Positions 34,970 through 46,891 of a stretch of 64,000 bases of DNA are shown piece by piece. The notes under the pieces are model-generated. The model made no database searches. It worked only from the letters and a program-made list of their open reading frames with translations, and had not been told where the DNA came from. The stretch covers positions 14,694,462-14,758,461 of the forward strand of contig CM069448.1 of the NCBI GenBank assembly GCA_035610835.1. The letters are read 5' to 3'. Position 1 is the stretch's first letter, and every line of letters begins with the position of its first letter. The DNA comes from Ophiura sarsii (lineage: Eukaryota > Echinodermata > Ophiuroidea > Amphilepidida > Ophiuridae). Both the position numbers and the translations under genes were made by a program.

Positions 34970-37900
34970 ATATACTTGATGCTCTAGTCCCGAGTGTAAT
35001 ACCTTAATTACCAATTCTGTCAACATGCATGATCAACCAAGGAAATAAGCTTCTGCCCTACTAGCCCATTATGACCAAGGTTTGACCTTTTGTAACCGGA
35101 CAGGTGAATGAATGTAATTCCCTGATATGGTCAGATTATTCATCTTTTCTATTCTGTACAGTGTGTTCCGTAAATCGTAAAAAGAAGCATGATGATTTTT
35201 AGTTCATCAATACAATATATTGCTTAACACTATATCCCTAAAACCTTTTTTTACTGGACAGGATTAATTGAATTGTTATCCATATTACGGAACGGGCAGA
35301 AAGTAGCGAGACTCATAAGCAAAAGGTACTACTAGTCCTATAAAATATACAATTGGTATGAGATATGTTCTTTTGAAATAGGGCTGTAAATGGAAAAAAC
35401 CGACACTGATTCGACCAATATGAGAATAAGTCACTTATATCGATAACAAATATGTGTCATTTGGTATAAACTTTGTCATCGCCCGATTCTAGCTAGCGGT
35501 TTTTTAAAAATTGACAGTGTGCCTCAGAGTGAGAAGCAGCACCATGGCCTGTCAAGATATCATTTTCCCTACATCCTATATATTTCTCAAGTTCATTAAG
35601 ACACAGTCTATTTTCTGAGTGTATAATAAATAAGCAGATTCCCAGGTGATTTGCACTTCTGCTTGAGTAGGTCATTTACCACCGTCATTTATTATTATAC
35701 TTGCAGATTATTTGACTGAGAGGGTCTTCTATATCTTTAAATGTCTTTAGATTGATAAAATATATATGAGCGGATAATATAGTAGAGACAAAAGAAAGCT
35801 CTTATTTAACATCCATACTTCAACCATCAATTACTCACAATATGATATAAATTGATACAATTGGAGCCCCTATTTATAATTGAAACAAATATATCGCAAA
35901 ACGTAAAGCCATAATGGCACAGTTGATTTGCAGGAAATCAACGATTTACTCCAGATTTGGTATTTTGAGGTGATTCTGGAAAAGGCAAAATTACATTACC
36001 ATTGTGAGAAAAGCACAATATCTGTTACTTGAAAATTATCAACCAACTTGTGTCAAAACTGGTAATCTTTCATGTTTCATATTAGAGAAGATGATAACAA
36101 AACGGAAATAATACAGTTCATGATCAAAAAACAATATATTATGTGTACCATAATCATATTGATATCTGAGCACAGTATGGTTATTTTCTATGTGCATAAT
36201 GATCTTGGTTCCATGGTAACGTCATGACGGCAAACTATGATAGATCGCCTTACAAATAAGGTATTGTATTTCTTCTCATTTTACAGTCATTTATTATGCA
36301 TGTTGATGCTCGACTTAATTCAATGAATCTTCGTCATTTATAAAATAGATGTATAAAATATCAACAGATCCCAACATTGCAGACCAAAACCGTTTTCAAT
36401 TGTAACTTAGTTATCTATCTAGGATTCCTTTAATTATAAAATAAATTAATAAAGTAAGAATTGTCAATTTCAATTCGAAATCAGTTGAAAACGAAAATCC
36501 ATAAATATGCACATTCATGATGGTGTTGGTTCAGGTAAATGGGCACTCTGTCCGACGGGTTGTCGTTCGAGGAGAGGCTAGCAATGGAAAATCGACCCTA
36601 ATTCAACATACTATAGAGACTACTGAGATGATGATAAAATGGCGTATCAACATTAACAATGTTTTAACATAAGAATACAGGTATTTGATACAGACAGATA
36701 AATCAGGTCCCCCGTGACTGCCACTTTGTTATCAACAAATTACTGTTTCAACTATCGTTTGGGCAATATCAACAAATGTCATAACGCAGTTAATGCTATT
36801 TCTCCTGAACATTGTATAGACGCATACACAAATGCAGATGGTATTAAACCTGTTCTGCATTTATTTGCGTGTATAATCGGTGCAGAAGTAAAGCATGGGC
36901 AATTAATTAGGTTGACATTTAACTTTCCCGATCTCGATTCTTTCGCTTCGTTAATTAATCCGCGCAAGTACGAAATCATCTTTACCACTAAAAGCCAGCA
37001 AGTTGCCCTCAAAGCAACTCCATCTTAACAAGCCGGTACAGTATACTTTTGTTTTCGAGAACGAATGCTTTTAAGATGTATTATTTACTTAATCTGTTTC
37101 GACTTTGCATATTCGATGTATCTCACAAACTCTGTGCTGCATGGCCTTAATTTCTACATCCTACGAAAATTGTGTCGCTACAATAATGAAATAATGCCCT
37201 AAATAATGCCCTGAGCCATTTATTTGTTACAATACATCACCGTAAAATATGATGTGACAACCTTTACTACAGGACGTGTCAAAAGTAAGTTTCTAATGCC
37301 AGACAAAAATAATTAAAAATGCATCCCATGTTTCTTCGTATTCCCAAAAATATTGTGTTGGTATGCCACATTAGTCCTCTATCAAATACACTTCATCCCA
37401 TAAAATGTCACCCCTTAACACCTGAGATATGATCAATTCAGTAACAAGAGTGCAAATCCCACTTTGGCCACCTTTTGGACCGAATTGGATTTTCAACTGA
37501 AAACTGCCTTTGAAATTCCAATGATGATTTATAGGATGCATGAATGTATTGTGTAAAATATATCTAATTCAAATATTCCGGAATTTGACATGCAAAATAT
37601 GGGTGAATGTATGTTTTACTTTACAAATAAAACTAACTTTGAACATAGTAGGTAGATTTTTAACTGATTTTATTGATTATGTTAAATTACAAACTGAATG
37701 ACGATTCTAATAAAAGAGTTCTCTGCACATGAAAAATGGCCATAGCTGAATTTTACATGCCTGAGGAGATTTGCCATAAATTTGATAGAAAAAAATCTTA
37801 TCACATATTCAAGACTGCATATTCAGAACCAATGATCGTGCTTTATAAAAAGGCCACATATTTGGCTTTCATTAACAAAAATAAAAAATATTTGAAAATA

Positions 37901-38190
37901 GTTTTGAATATGCATTCCTGAATTTTTTGTGACGCCTTCGCGAAAAAAGTGGCCGTTCTTTCTTTATACATTAACATAATGAATTGCAACCATCTTCTGT
38001 GTTTCTTTCCCTTCGCTCGCTGATTGACACCTTTAAGAAAATGTAATTCAATCAAAATATAATTTACATTTCATCAAAGCTTGTAAAGGTTATTTTCTCT
38101 GTTCTCTTTAATATTTAGTTGATTCACACATTAATTAGTGATGGTTCTTAGTAATCGACATTTCCTCAACATACATAATTTATTTGTTAG
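34970..38190. other. No gene recognised
   Basis: This is a long AT-rich stretch. The longest ORF (36714-37028, 104 codons, plus) has unbiased composition, no recognisable domain and no clear exon borders, so I leave it uncalled. No arrays or transposon ends were seen. Confidence 0.5.
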
Positions 38191-38262
38191 CAAAGTATGG
38201 ACTTCCCAGAACCAGCCTTAACCCTAACCCTACTACACCACACGGCAACAAAACGGCCAGCC
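38191..38262 (-). repeat. Fragment of the 3-prime part of a SINE, minus strand
   Basis: Read on the minus strand, it contains GTTGCCGTGTGGTGTAGTAG then GGTTAGGGTTAAGGC. The first part matches GTTGCCGTGTGGTGTTATAG at 38465-38484 in the neighbouring plus-strand SINE. The two TTAGGG-like units are part of this tail, not telomeric DNA. Confidence 0.6.
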
Positions 38263-38344
38263 TGTTCTTATAACCCGGCGTGCAAGTTGTTGGGCTATAA
38301 AATGGACCCATGCTATATACGAGGCGAAATATACTGAGCCGAGT

Positions 38345-38500
38345 AGCCTTGACAGCCGTGGTGTAGTGGAATTGAGATGGGCTTTGATGCTGGAGGTCCA
38401 TGTTTCAAATCCCGGGGGTCGGGGTGACCTTTCGGGTGAATTTTCTCCGTCGGGGAAAAAATATGTTGCCGTGTGGTGTTATAGAGTTAGGGTAAATGAA
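38345..38500 (+). repeat. tRNA-derived SINE
   Basis: A box-A-like TGGTGTAGTGG at 38359-38369 is followed after 32 bases by a box-B-like GTTTCAAATCC at 38402-38412 (two changes from GGTTCGAATCC). This is the arrangement of an internal RNA polymerase III promoter in a tRNA-derived head. A body with CCGTCGGGGAAAAAATATG and GTTGCCGTGTGGTG follows. The cloverleaf is not intact, so it is not a functional tRNA gene. Confidence 0.75.
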
Positions 38501-39864
38501 CCAATTTGAAATATTTCTAAAGAGCTTTTTCATTATAGCAGCTTAGAATTGATGTACAAATCGTACTCTTTTTAGATAATTTGCACTCTCCTTGAGCGAA
38601 GGAGTAAGTATTACTTATTGAAGCAATTTCTCTCAAAGGGCCTTTTATCTTTTTCTAGAAATGATATTCGATAAGTAATTCAAATATCAAATAAGCACAG
38701 TAAGCGACCGCTAGACTTAATGCAACAAGCATTCATGAATAAGATTGTTTTACGCTGAGATATTGCAATATAACCAACCTTATTTCTACTAATATGCTAT
38801 ATTTGCTTGAGATATGATTCCTAACAGATAACGCAAACACTAATATTCAAATCTTGCAATATAACTGTTAGTATAACCTTCCTTAAAATCATCAATTATA
38901 AGAGCATATCAATATTTAATAATAATATTGCCTAACTTGTTTACATATCATCTCATTTAATATACGGTATTACGATAAAAATGGTAGCATTAATTATATA
39001 AGTAAAATATATCCCTTTTTGAAATTACTGTAATTTCAACTAACGATATGATACATGGAAAAACGTCTTGGATAAAATCTTTAACTTAAATGCATTTGAT
39101 ATGCATGATATATGCCTATAACATTTGCTTTATAACATTTTTAGCGTGGGTACAACGTCTTTTAGATTTTCAGATATGAGAGTAAATCAATTGTTGTAAC
39201 TTTAGACAGCCTGACAAATCAGTTCTTCATGCACTTCATCGAAAATATTTCCGGCAACAATGATGCACGATAACAAAATCGCAGTTATTTCCACATAGTT
39301 ATTGAGAAAGTACGATTGAAAAATTGTTTTCAAGTGGACAAATGTTCTGACGTCGATGTAAAACAACAATAATATCAACAAAGTATCTAGTATCTTCAAG
39401 AAGCAATTAATTGATGTTATAAACACACTTATGGTAGAATAAGCTAAGAAAGACACCAAAGGTCATCAATAATGTGTGCCTTTATCACCTTGGTTACGCA
39501 CTGGGAGGAATCTTTGTGGCATTATGTTGGTTGAGTTTGTTGTTATATAATGGATGATTTATAAATGGTTTCATGGTTAACAAAATATATACCATGCTTA
39601 CGTGACGAAAGAAACGTATAGTTGTTAATGAAAATTAGTTACAGATGATCTAATTGCACTTAGTCACAAAGGCTTTCCACAATGCAAGCAAAGTCACAAA
39701 GCGCTTTTGGCCAATTATTATCGCTGCCATCTTGAATCAGACCCCTTTTCATCGTTACACTAAGGCGGCTACCGGCCAGCAGTTTTTCAATTGACAGTAA
39801 TTTATATACGGTATTTATTGTATATTCATCAGTTCATAGTGTCTTTCACATCATCGGAAAGCTA
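38501..39864. other. No gene recognised
   Basis: AT-rich with random short ORFs; no defined repeats or exons seen. Confidence 0.5.
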
Positions 39865-39872
39865 ACTGGGCT

Positions 39873-40095
39873 CAGTGGCGTAGCCAAGGGGGGGCAAGGG
39901 GGGGCAGCTGCCCCCCCTGTGGGGTTCTCTGCCCCCCCTGTTGCCCCCCCTGTGGGAAATGTCAGTTGAAATAATTTGGGACTAACCTATTCACAACACA
40001 AGGAAATTCAATCCTCAATTTGGTTGTTGCCCCCCCACCAAAACTCCCGGCCCCCCCTTTGCCCCCCCACTGAGAAAAACCTGGCTACGCCACTG
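39873..40095. mobile_element. hAT-like MITE with perfect 8-bp target duplication
   Basis: It starts CAGTGGCGTAGCCAAGG and ends CCTGGCTACGCCACTG; ACTGGGCT is repeated exactly at 39865-39872 and 40096-40103. The 223-base body contains several C7 or G7 runs and no coding sequence. It is the same family as 16437-16728 but 70 bases shorter, with the interior changed and termini conserved. Confidence 0.94.
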
Positions 40096-40133
40096 ACTGG
40101 GCTCATCGTTCACACGATACCAAACCTAGAGCT

Positions 40134-40368
40134 ATCGCTTGTGGGCAGTAACTTGCTTGAAAATATGGGGAGGTCTCTATCCAAATGTGTCAAAGTTAGC
40201 ACCATTTAATGCTCTAAGGTCAATAGAGGAGCATCACTCGTCAATGAAGTTGACAATGTGACGCTTGAAGAGGCGACAGAGTTCCTCTTTTGAGCGCAAA
40301 ATAGTGGTGAATTTGGCACATTTCGGTTGATCTCCCCATATTCCCAAGCAAGTGGGTGAGCACTGAAA
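40134..40368. repeat. Inverted repeat with about 70-base arms
   Basis: TTGCTTGAAAATATGGGGAG near 40152 is mirrored by CTCCCCATATTCCCAAGCAA at 40334-40353. Pairing continues through CAAATGTGTCAAAGTTAG and the inverse of AAATGTGCCAAATTC. It is probably a foldback MITE whose ends I cannot fix. Overlapping short ORFs are not conserved between arms. Confidence 0.7.
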
Positions 40369-40369
40369 C

Positions 40370-41820
40370 AAGTGATTGCTACAAATATGAAATCGTTGAA
40401 AAGAAGAAGAACATATCAGCTTTCCATTCATACTGAAGGCAAAAAAAGAAGTTTGTTTGTCCATATATCCACTCTAAAGGGTAGGGTCGGCAGTTCTGAT
40501 TATTGTTGTATGAATCACATTCAAAAGATGTATAATATAGTTAATATACAATAAGATTTGAACGGGAATATTTTACCATTAAATCACTTCATTTATGTTT
40601 TAAAACAGTTTAGAAGATTACAGAAACCGTTTTTACAGTCGGTATTACAGTAGGCTAAAAACTGTTTTGTCACTTTTCAAAATTATGGTAGGTCGGAAAT
40701 GGACAAACAAATAACTCACTTTTTTGGCCTAGCACAGAACTTTTTGAGGAGTTTAGTTGTGACTAGATATCCTAATGAAGATTGTAATCTTTCATTTCAG
40801 TAGCATCACCATTACTTCGTTAATTAACGGATGTTTACACATGAAGTTTGTATTAATTTTAAGAAACATGTCTTGCAAATTTGTCAAAGAAGGAAAAACA
40901 CGTAAATAAAGCCACGTCTAAGCACATATAAATTAGCGATAATTGTTGTAAATAGGAGTCTTTACAATATATTGACCTGTGAAAATAAGCGACCAACTGC
41001 AACACTGGAATAATAATCAAATTCTCTCCCATTATTGAAACCACAGTTTGAATGAATCACACGAGGGTAAGAACCATTAGATTCATCGAAACGCTTCATT
41101 GATTGGTTGGTTGCCATGACGACTGTATCTATAGTAACATTAACGATGACGTCGTAACCTCGTAGCAATTTGATTTATTGGAATTGATTCCGTGGAGTGA
41201 GCCGGGTGTAAGACCAATTTGATATATGACAGGAATAGCTAGACGTGATAGGATAAGAATGCGACGTGATGACGAGGTATCAGGAAGCACTTTTCATTCT
41301 GCCCTAGCAATGATCAATGGCTTGCAACTTAGCGAGACAAAGGCAGGCAATGATGGTCTTCCTGTTTTCAATGTGTTGTCTACTTATCGAAATTATTTCG
41401 AAAATACAGTATTACATACGAAAAAATTGACATGAGCCTTAGGGTGTCAGAGCTGTTGAGACTATGAAATCTTAATACTGAAATTGCGATGACGTGCCGT
41501 CATTTTCGTACACAATTGAGACAATAGGTCGTGACCTTTCATTTTTTGAATGTCTCTACCCGCTAATTGTCACTTAACATTCGACCAATGCGATGACAAA
41601 AATGAAAATGTTTCTTGTGGGGTTTTTTTGTGGATGTGTTTTTGTGTACTGTTCCTTCGGGTAACAGTAGCTTTTTACACAATTTATGGTAGACACGGGG
41701 TTTGAAATATTGATGAAGCTTGTCATATTTGTAATCTCAAAATATTTGTCCTGTTATTATTCATATCTTGTTTATCCAGATCAAAATCGCCTTAATCTTT
41801 TAATAACATTGTGATCAAAT
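40370..41820. other. No gene recognised
   Basis: AT-rich. If the exon at 41829-41937 is real, this is the beginning of its first coding intron, because transcription would continue leftward through it. No further exon with clear splice sites was identified here. Confidence 0.45.
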
Positions 41821-41828
41821 GGACTTAC

Positions 41829-41937
41829 CTTGTGTCTGTGTACGGTCATATATATTGCCAGCCGGCTGCTTAATGCCTCCTCGCTTGAAGGCCTCCAGTA
41901 TTGGATTCACAGACTTGCTACTGTCGTACGCCGCCAT
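41829..41937 (-). CDS. Probable first coding exon of an unidentified gene
   Basis: On the minus strand an AAAATGG start context opens 36 codons plus one base, ending at a consensus donor (CAAG then GTAAGTCC). The peptide begins MAAYDSSKSVNPILEAFKRG and continues GIKQPAGNIYDRTQTQ. Fourteen bases before the ATG lies TTTATAG, a plausible acceptor, so the exon may start in the 5-prime UTR. It is markedly richer in G+C than the flanks and is not part of any repeat I found. I do not recognise the protein family. Remaining exons would lie at lower coordinates or outside the window. A short ORF can occur by chance; start context, donor and composition together make chance less likely. Confidence 0.6.
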
Positions 41938-42536
41938 TTTACCAATCTATAAACAAAGCAATTATATTTGAAATTGAATTAATCTAACACCTTATTTTTG
42001 TGATTGATTGTTGAATGGGCACATTTGTTATTTTTATATCCTTGTGATATATTGTTATTGCATCGAGATTTGAAGTCAATAAGGTGCGTCCATCCACGTG
42101 CGTTGCGTGGTAACGACAGTTTTGTCCGATAACACGCACTTCTGCAGGGCGTCTACTGCGTTCCTTCTGCGTGTTTATACAACGCAGTACGTGTTTCGAT
42201 CAATGACACAACCACCGCATTGGATTGGATGGAATCTTTGTGGATATTTCTATACAAACAGACGTTGGTCAATGTTTAAAAGAGCTGTTTATTTTTAACA
42301 GATGAGTATCTATCAAATATAATTGTTTAAAAAAAGTATTGTTTATAGAAAGCATCCGAGTTCGGTAGTATCTTTTTTTTGTCCCCTAGTGTCGTATTTC
42401 CTCTTAAAATAATATTATCACCCGCATTTAGACAGGCAATATAACACGGGTACAGTTTAAAACAACACTTTAGTTAAGTGAAAAGAAGAGACGTTTCCTT
42501 TTTCACGTTGCAAAATAGTGACACATGGGTAGCTTA

Positions 42537-44047
42537 TGCCCCTGTCACACATTCGGCGATCAGGCCAGCGATTGCACTGCGCTCAATAAAGTATCAAAAT
42601 ATGTATCACACGCAGTGAGAGCGCGGAAAACTGTCCGAAATTGTCCATTTTTAAATCAAGGTCACTAATACCCTTTAACATTCTGCTGCGATCAGGCCGG
42701 CGCTTGGATTCCGCTAAAACATTATCAAAACGCCAAGCCATACGCATCAATATCTCAACGAACCCCTCGGTGACGCAGTTGGGAACTGGCTGGGACGTGA
42801 GAGGGTCATGAGAGAGTCCCCATGGTCGCCCCTGAGCGCCAGTGCATCGCTCTGGTTTTGTGCATGCACAAAACAAGCGCGGAGGTTCGGCTCTTTTAAA
42901 GCGTTGTGCTGTCCTGTCGTTCTATGTACATGTAATGTTGTTCACTTTTCAAACTCCAAGAACAGACTGAGCATCCTTTAGACAAAGACATGCATGAATG
43001 GAGTCCAATCACTTGGATTATTAAGTTTAACAGGTGTTTGGTATTGTTGTTGGGGTGATGATTTGAATAATATTTACCTGTTTTGACAAATTGAATATTA
43101 TACAATTTCATTAATTAATAATATTAAATATTCCGCCTACATGATGCGGGTAATTAAATTGCTAGCAAATTATGGCTAAATTGACAAAACACACAATCAA
43201 ATTTGCCATATGAGTGTCTCGGACGGCCCCTTTCAGATATAATGCATCAAAAAAGACAATCAAATTTTATAAGCCAAACATACTCTGCCACAACTATCAC
43301 TGTTTTGTTGTGATCCATATATTTCAATATGGTTTTCTTATTGAACCGATATGAGCACGGACAAACACATCATGATACCATATCGCTATATCATTTTAAT
43401 GTATTCAGATTCAACAATGTTATTGATACACCGGTTCAAAACTCCCGCCAACAGACACGCCACTATTACTCATGGCTATACAAAAGTGGCATTATCGCAT
43501 GACGCTAAGCTATATGATAATGCTCTCTAAATTGGATTTAAATAACAATCAAAGTTAAAGATCGGCAATGAGATGAGAGCTTTATACATGGATCATTGTT
43601 ATTCCTTCTGTATCTACTATTTCTATGTTTGAATCTAATACCCTTCGTGCAATCGGTATGTACACCCGGCGCACACGCAGAGAACGTTGTACAAACGTAT
43701 TGAGAATGTACTAGTAACGCAGACAGCATCTTGAACGCACTAAGAATGTTTACAGTGAGTGGAAGCGCAGTGAGATTCCGTGAGACCTTATTAAGTAGAA
43801 ACACAGTGGGTTGTAATAAGAGCGCCATGAAAATGTGATAATAGGGATAAGAGCGTACTAAGAGCTACCTTGTTTTTAAAGTTTGACAAATGTTAGCAGT
43901 TTTCCGCGCTCTTTTCTGCGTGTTACATGGGGACCCTCTCTCCCGCTCTCACCAGTGTCCACTGCGTCCCCAATTGGTTCTAATGCGTTCGCTTGGCGCT
44001 TTGATACTTTTTTCAGCGCAGGCCTGATCGCCGTATGTATGACAGCC
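42537..44047. mobile_element. PIF/Harbinger-like element, copy 1
   Basis: It begins TGCCCCTGTCACACATTCGG and ends in an inverse terminus, GGCCTGATCGCCGTATGTAT then GACAGCC, flanked by TTA on both sides (42534-42536 and 44048-44050). A 3-base TTA/TAA duplication fits PIF/Harbinger. It is the reverse-orientation relative of 44458-46422, sharing CGCCAAGC-type subterminal sequence, TCAGGGGCGACCATGGGGAC-like blocks and the GGCGGGAGTTTT segment. No transposase ORF is intact. Confidence 0.8.
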
Positions 44048-44712
44048 TTATTATGGGTTACGCAGTGGTGTCATATGGGCAGAAATGGATCAAAGATTAG
44101 ATTATGCATAACGTGTGTAACATAATAGGTTAACATGTGATTATAAGAATTACACTTACACGTCACATGTCTTACATAGACAGGACTGCTGGCTAAATCC
44201 CTTGATATATCAGATTCTGGTCTCTATATCATGCAGTTCTACATTCTATACTAAAAATATTGGGCTTCAAAACGTTCAAAATTATTCTCTGTTATTCCAT
44301 TAACACAGGCCCAAAGCCCTTTCCATGTGTGCCGAACAGGTATAAACATGAATATTAAATAGAAATTTGAAACCTAATAACTGTATTTTGCATTTTGCTA
44401 TCTAGTTTTAGGATTCTTTGGTCCAGTTGTATTACCCCATTAACTACACGCCCCTAATACCCCTGTCACACATACGGCGATCAGGCCTTGCGCTCTTGTT
44501 GCGCTGAAAAAAGCAATGCAAAACACAGTAAGGTCTCTAAGAATCGAATGGGGACGCAGTGGACACCATCTAGAGCAGGGTAGGGTCCCCATGATCGCCC
44601 TTAAGGCCCATACAAAGCGCCGCGTTTGTTTATGCTCTGCTGCGATCAAATTGCACTTATAAGTCGCTGTCTGCGTTACTAGTGCCTTCTCAACACGTTT
44701 TCAAATTATATA

Positions 44713-45426
44713 CAGTCCTCAAAATAAGTTACTACCTAGGTTATACATTATACAACACATACATACATGTATAACACATATCGGCCGAGTGCACCACTTT
44801 ATAGGAAGGTAAGCTACTTCCCTAGCAGCCCTAACTGTAGCGTAACTTACTAACGATGTATATAATTCTGAGAGCAAAATTGGCGAGTAACACCAGAATA
44901 GTAACTAGCGAGGTAAATGTCCACATTATTCAGCATCGTCCCCTAAAAGATGAAACTAAGCATCCAGTATGGGTTTCACCCTAAAGCCAAGCAAATGCCC
45001 AACTGTAATTGACTTTAATATTGGGGAAAACATTGTAAAAACTGTTGATCAGGACCCAACGTCTCATTGGTTCGCTGATAACAGTCAATGGTAAAGAAAA
45101 AGATGTGTATGACATGAATGTGGGACAAACAATAAATTGTACAATATTGAGCAATCACTGGTTCGCAATGAGTTCAAATTGGCTTTATACACCCGTTATT
45201 GTCTTCCTTCCTTAAGATTTTGCCTCACTGTTCATGATCTCACCAAAACCAGCCTCCAATATCGCGACTCGCAAGTTGCTAGCCTAGCAGCTTACCCCGG
45301 TTTGGTGCTCTCAAATGTTTTGGTTACGCCTCAGTTACTAGCGAGGTAGCGCTATTCTTCAGCTACTCGCCATTGGTGCACTCGGTCGATAGTGTTGACC
45401 TGGTCAGTTACTTATTTTGAGGACTG
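44713..45426. mobile_element. Tc1/mariner-like element inserted in the Harbinger copy
   Basis: CAGTCCTCAAAATAAGT at the left and its exact inverse ACTTATTTTGAGGACTG at the right are bordered by TA (44711-44712 and 45427-45428). The CAGT start, TA duplication and 17-base perfect TIR fit Tc1/mariner. Most of its length is the 44780-45390 element, so the original body was very short or was replaced. Confidence 0.85.
44780..45390. mobile_element. CGGCCGAGTGCACC element, copy 1, innermost insertion
   Basis: It begins ATCGGCCGAGTGCACCAC and ends GTGGTGCA-type CATTGGTGCACTCGGTCGAT. Interior blocks such as TAACTGTAGCGTAACTTACT, TAACGATGTA, AACTAGCGAGGTAAAT and CAGTTACTAGCGAGGTAGCG match 50719-51877. 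The repeated GCGAGGTA/TAGCTACC-type motif occurs in both orientations. TA may be the flank, but this is not certain. Confidence 0.8.
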
Positions 45427-45705
45427 TACATTATACTCCTTGTAGTAGATACAGAAGGAATAACAATGACCCACGTTTAACATGTTTAAAGCTCTAATTT
45501 GCTAATCGCATTGCCGATAAATTGATTGTTATTTAAATTCAATTTAGAGAGCATTATCCTAGCTTAGTGTAATGCGATAATGCTACTTTTATAGCCATGA
45601 TAATCGGTTGGCGGGAGTTTTAAAAACAGGTGTATCAATAACATTTTTGATTAATCTGAATACAATAATAGTGATAATATCATGATGTGTTTGTCTCCTG
45701 ACAGC

Positions 45706-45985
45706 AAAGGTTTGTTCACACTATAACGTTATTTACTGTGCGGTGCGGTACGTAATTGCAATGGAGTTAAAAATATTTAACTGTCATTGCGGCCGTCTGC
45801 GACGCATTACGTTGACGCTGACGCTCTCATATTTTGCCAAACGGCACTGAATGCCATCGCATGCGGTGACCTGCGTTGACCCGGCGTGACCCGCGACGAA
45901 TTACCGTACATTGCGGTGGAAGTACGGCTACCGCATCGCATCGCACGGCAAACATCGCCTATTATAATAGTGTGAACGAACCTTT
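45706..45985. mobile_element. GGTTTGTTCACAC MITE nested in Harbinger copy 2
   Basis: AAAGGTTTGTTCACACTAT at the left is mirrored by ATAGTGTGAACGAACCTTT at the right with one mismatch. The 280-base interior is unusually rich in CG and GCG (for example CCGCATCGCATCGCACGGC). Harbinger copy 1 continues without it from the same junction (after CATGATGTGTTTGTC). The target duplication is unclear. Confidence 0.78.
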
Positions 45986-46440
45986 ACTGCAGTCACAGAG
46001 GACAAGTAGTTTGTATGCGTCCTTGCTACGTCGACGGGACGCTCACTTTTCGCTGCTACTGAGTCATTATAGCGCTCTGAACAGAACGCGGAACCTCCAC
46101 GCTTGTTTTGTGCATGCACAAAACAAGCGTGGTGTACTGGCGCTCAAGGGCGACCATGGGGACCCTCTCACGACCCTCTGAAGTCCCAGCCAGTTCCCAC
46201 TGCGTCACTGAGGGGGTATGTGGAGATCTTGATGCGTTTGGCTTGGCGTTTTGATAATGTTTCAGCGTAATCCAAGCGCCGGTCTGATCGCAGCAGTTTG
46301 TGAAAGGGTTTTGGTGATATTGATTTAAAAATGGACAGTTTTCCGCGCTATCACTGCGTGTTATACACTTTTTATAGCGCAGTGCGATCGCTGGCCTGAT
46401 CGCCGTATGTGTGACAGGGCCTTAAGTCACATGGACTGCA

Positions 46441-46891
46441 TATCGTCAGCCTGCTTCGATAATTGCCTAACTCATTTTTTCTAGTTCTTAGAAAACAACA
46501 AAAGTATGAAAAGTGAGTTAGGTAATTATCGAAACAGGCTGACGATATGTTGAATAGCAACATTAATAGTGCAGGTGAATTCCAACAAGAGCAGTAACTG
46601 TTGGATAGAATTAGGTTGGGGATATACCTTTAAGTGAAATGTGGCTTGTTATATGCCTTATACAAGTTAATATGACCCATTTTAAACAATTTTCATAAAT
46701 AGTACAATCTGCCTAACTCACAATGCTGACTTAGGCAGAATTGCAATTGTGCATTTATCAACACTTTTGATTGGTCAACGACTTAGGTATTATAACAGCA
46801 TATGTGCATGATGTAATGAAGTCATATTTTATGCACAAAATCAATTTCGCTGAAAAGTGAGTTAGGCAATTATCGAAGCAGGCTGACGATA
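46441..46891. mobile_element. MITE with 34-base TIR and an extra internal inverted copy
   Basis: TATCGTCAGCCTGCTTCGAT plus AATTGCCTAACTCA at the left matches its inverse at 46858-46891 with no mismatch that I see. A third, slightly diverged inverted copy lies at 46515-46551, so 46441-46551 alone could be a complete 111-bp foldback. TA flanks are possible (the TIR starts and ends with TA). Confidence 0.85.

Larger units (their letters stand above)
44458..46422. mobile_element. PIF/Harbinger-like element, copy 2, with nested insertions
   Basis: Termini TACCCCTGTCACACATACGG and its inverse CCGTATGTGTGACAGGGCCT are flanked by TAA at 44455-44457 and 46423-46425. In reverse complement it aligns with copy 1 from end to end, apart from an internal part that copy 1 has and this lacks, and from insertions at 44713-45426 and 45706-45985. 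Those insertions are missing from the matching positions in copy 1, which confirms them. No transposase was seen. Confidence 0.85.

Noticed and set aside
36714..37028. 104-codon ORF, longest outside repeats in the middle of the window
   Set aside because: Composition matches flanking DNA, there is no domain-like pattern and no splice or promoter context; an opposite-strand ORF of similar length overlaps it.
38213..38226. CCCTAACCCTAAC-type telomere-like repeat
   Set aside because: Only two units, and they belong to the tail of a SINE fragment matched nearby.
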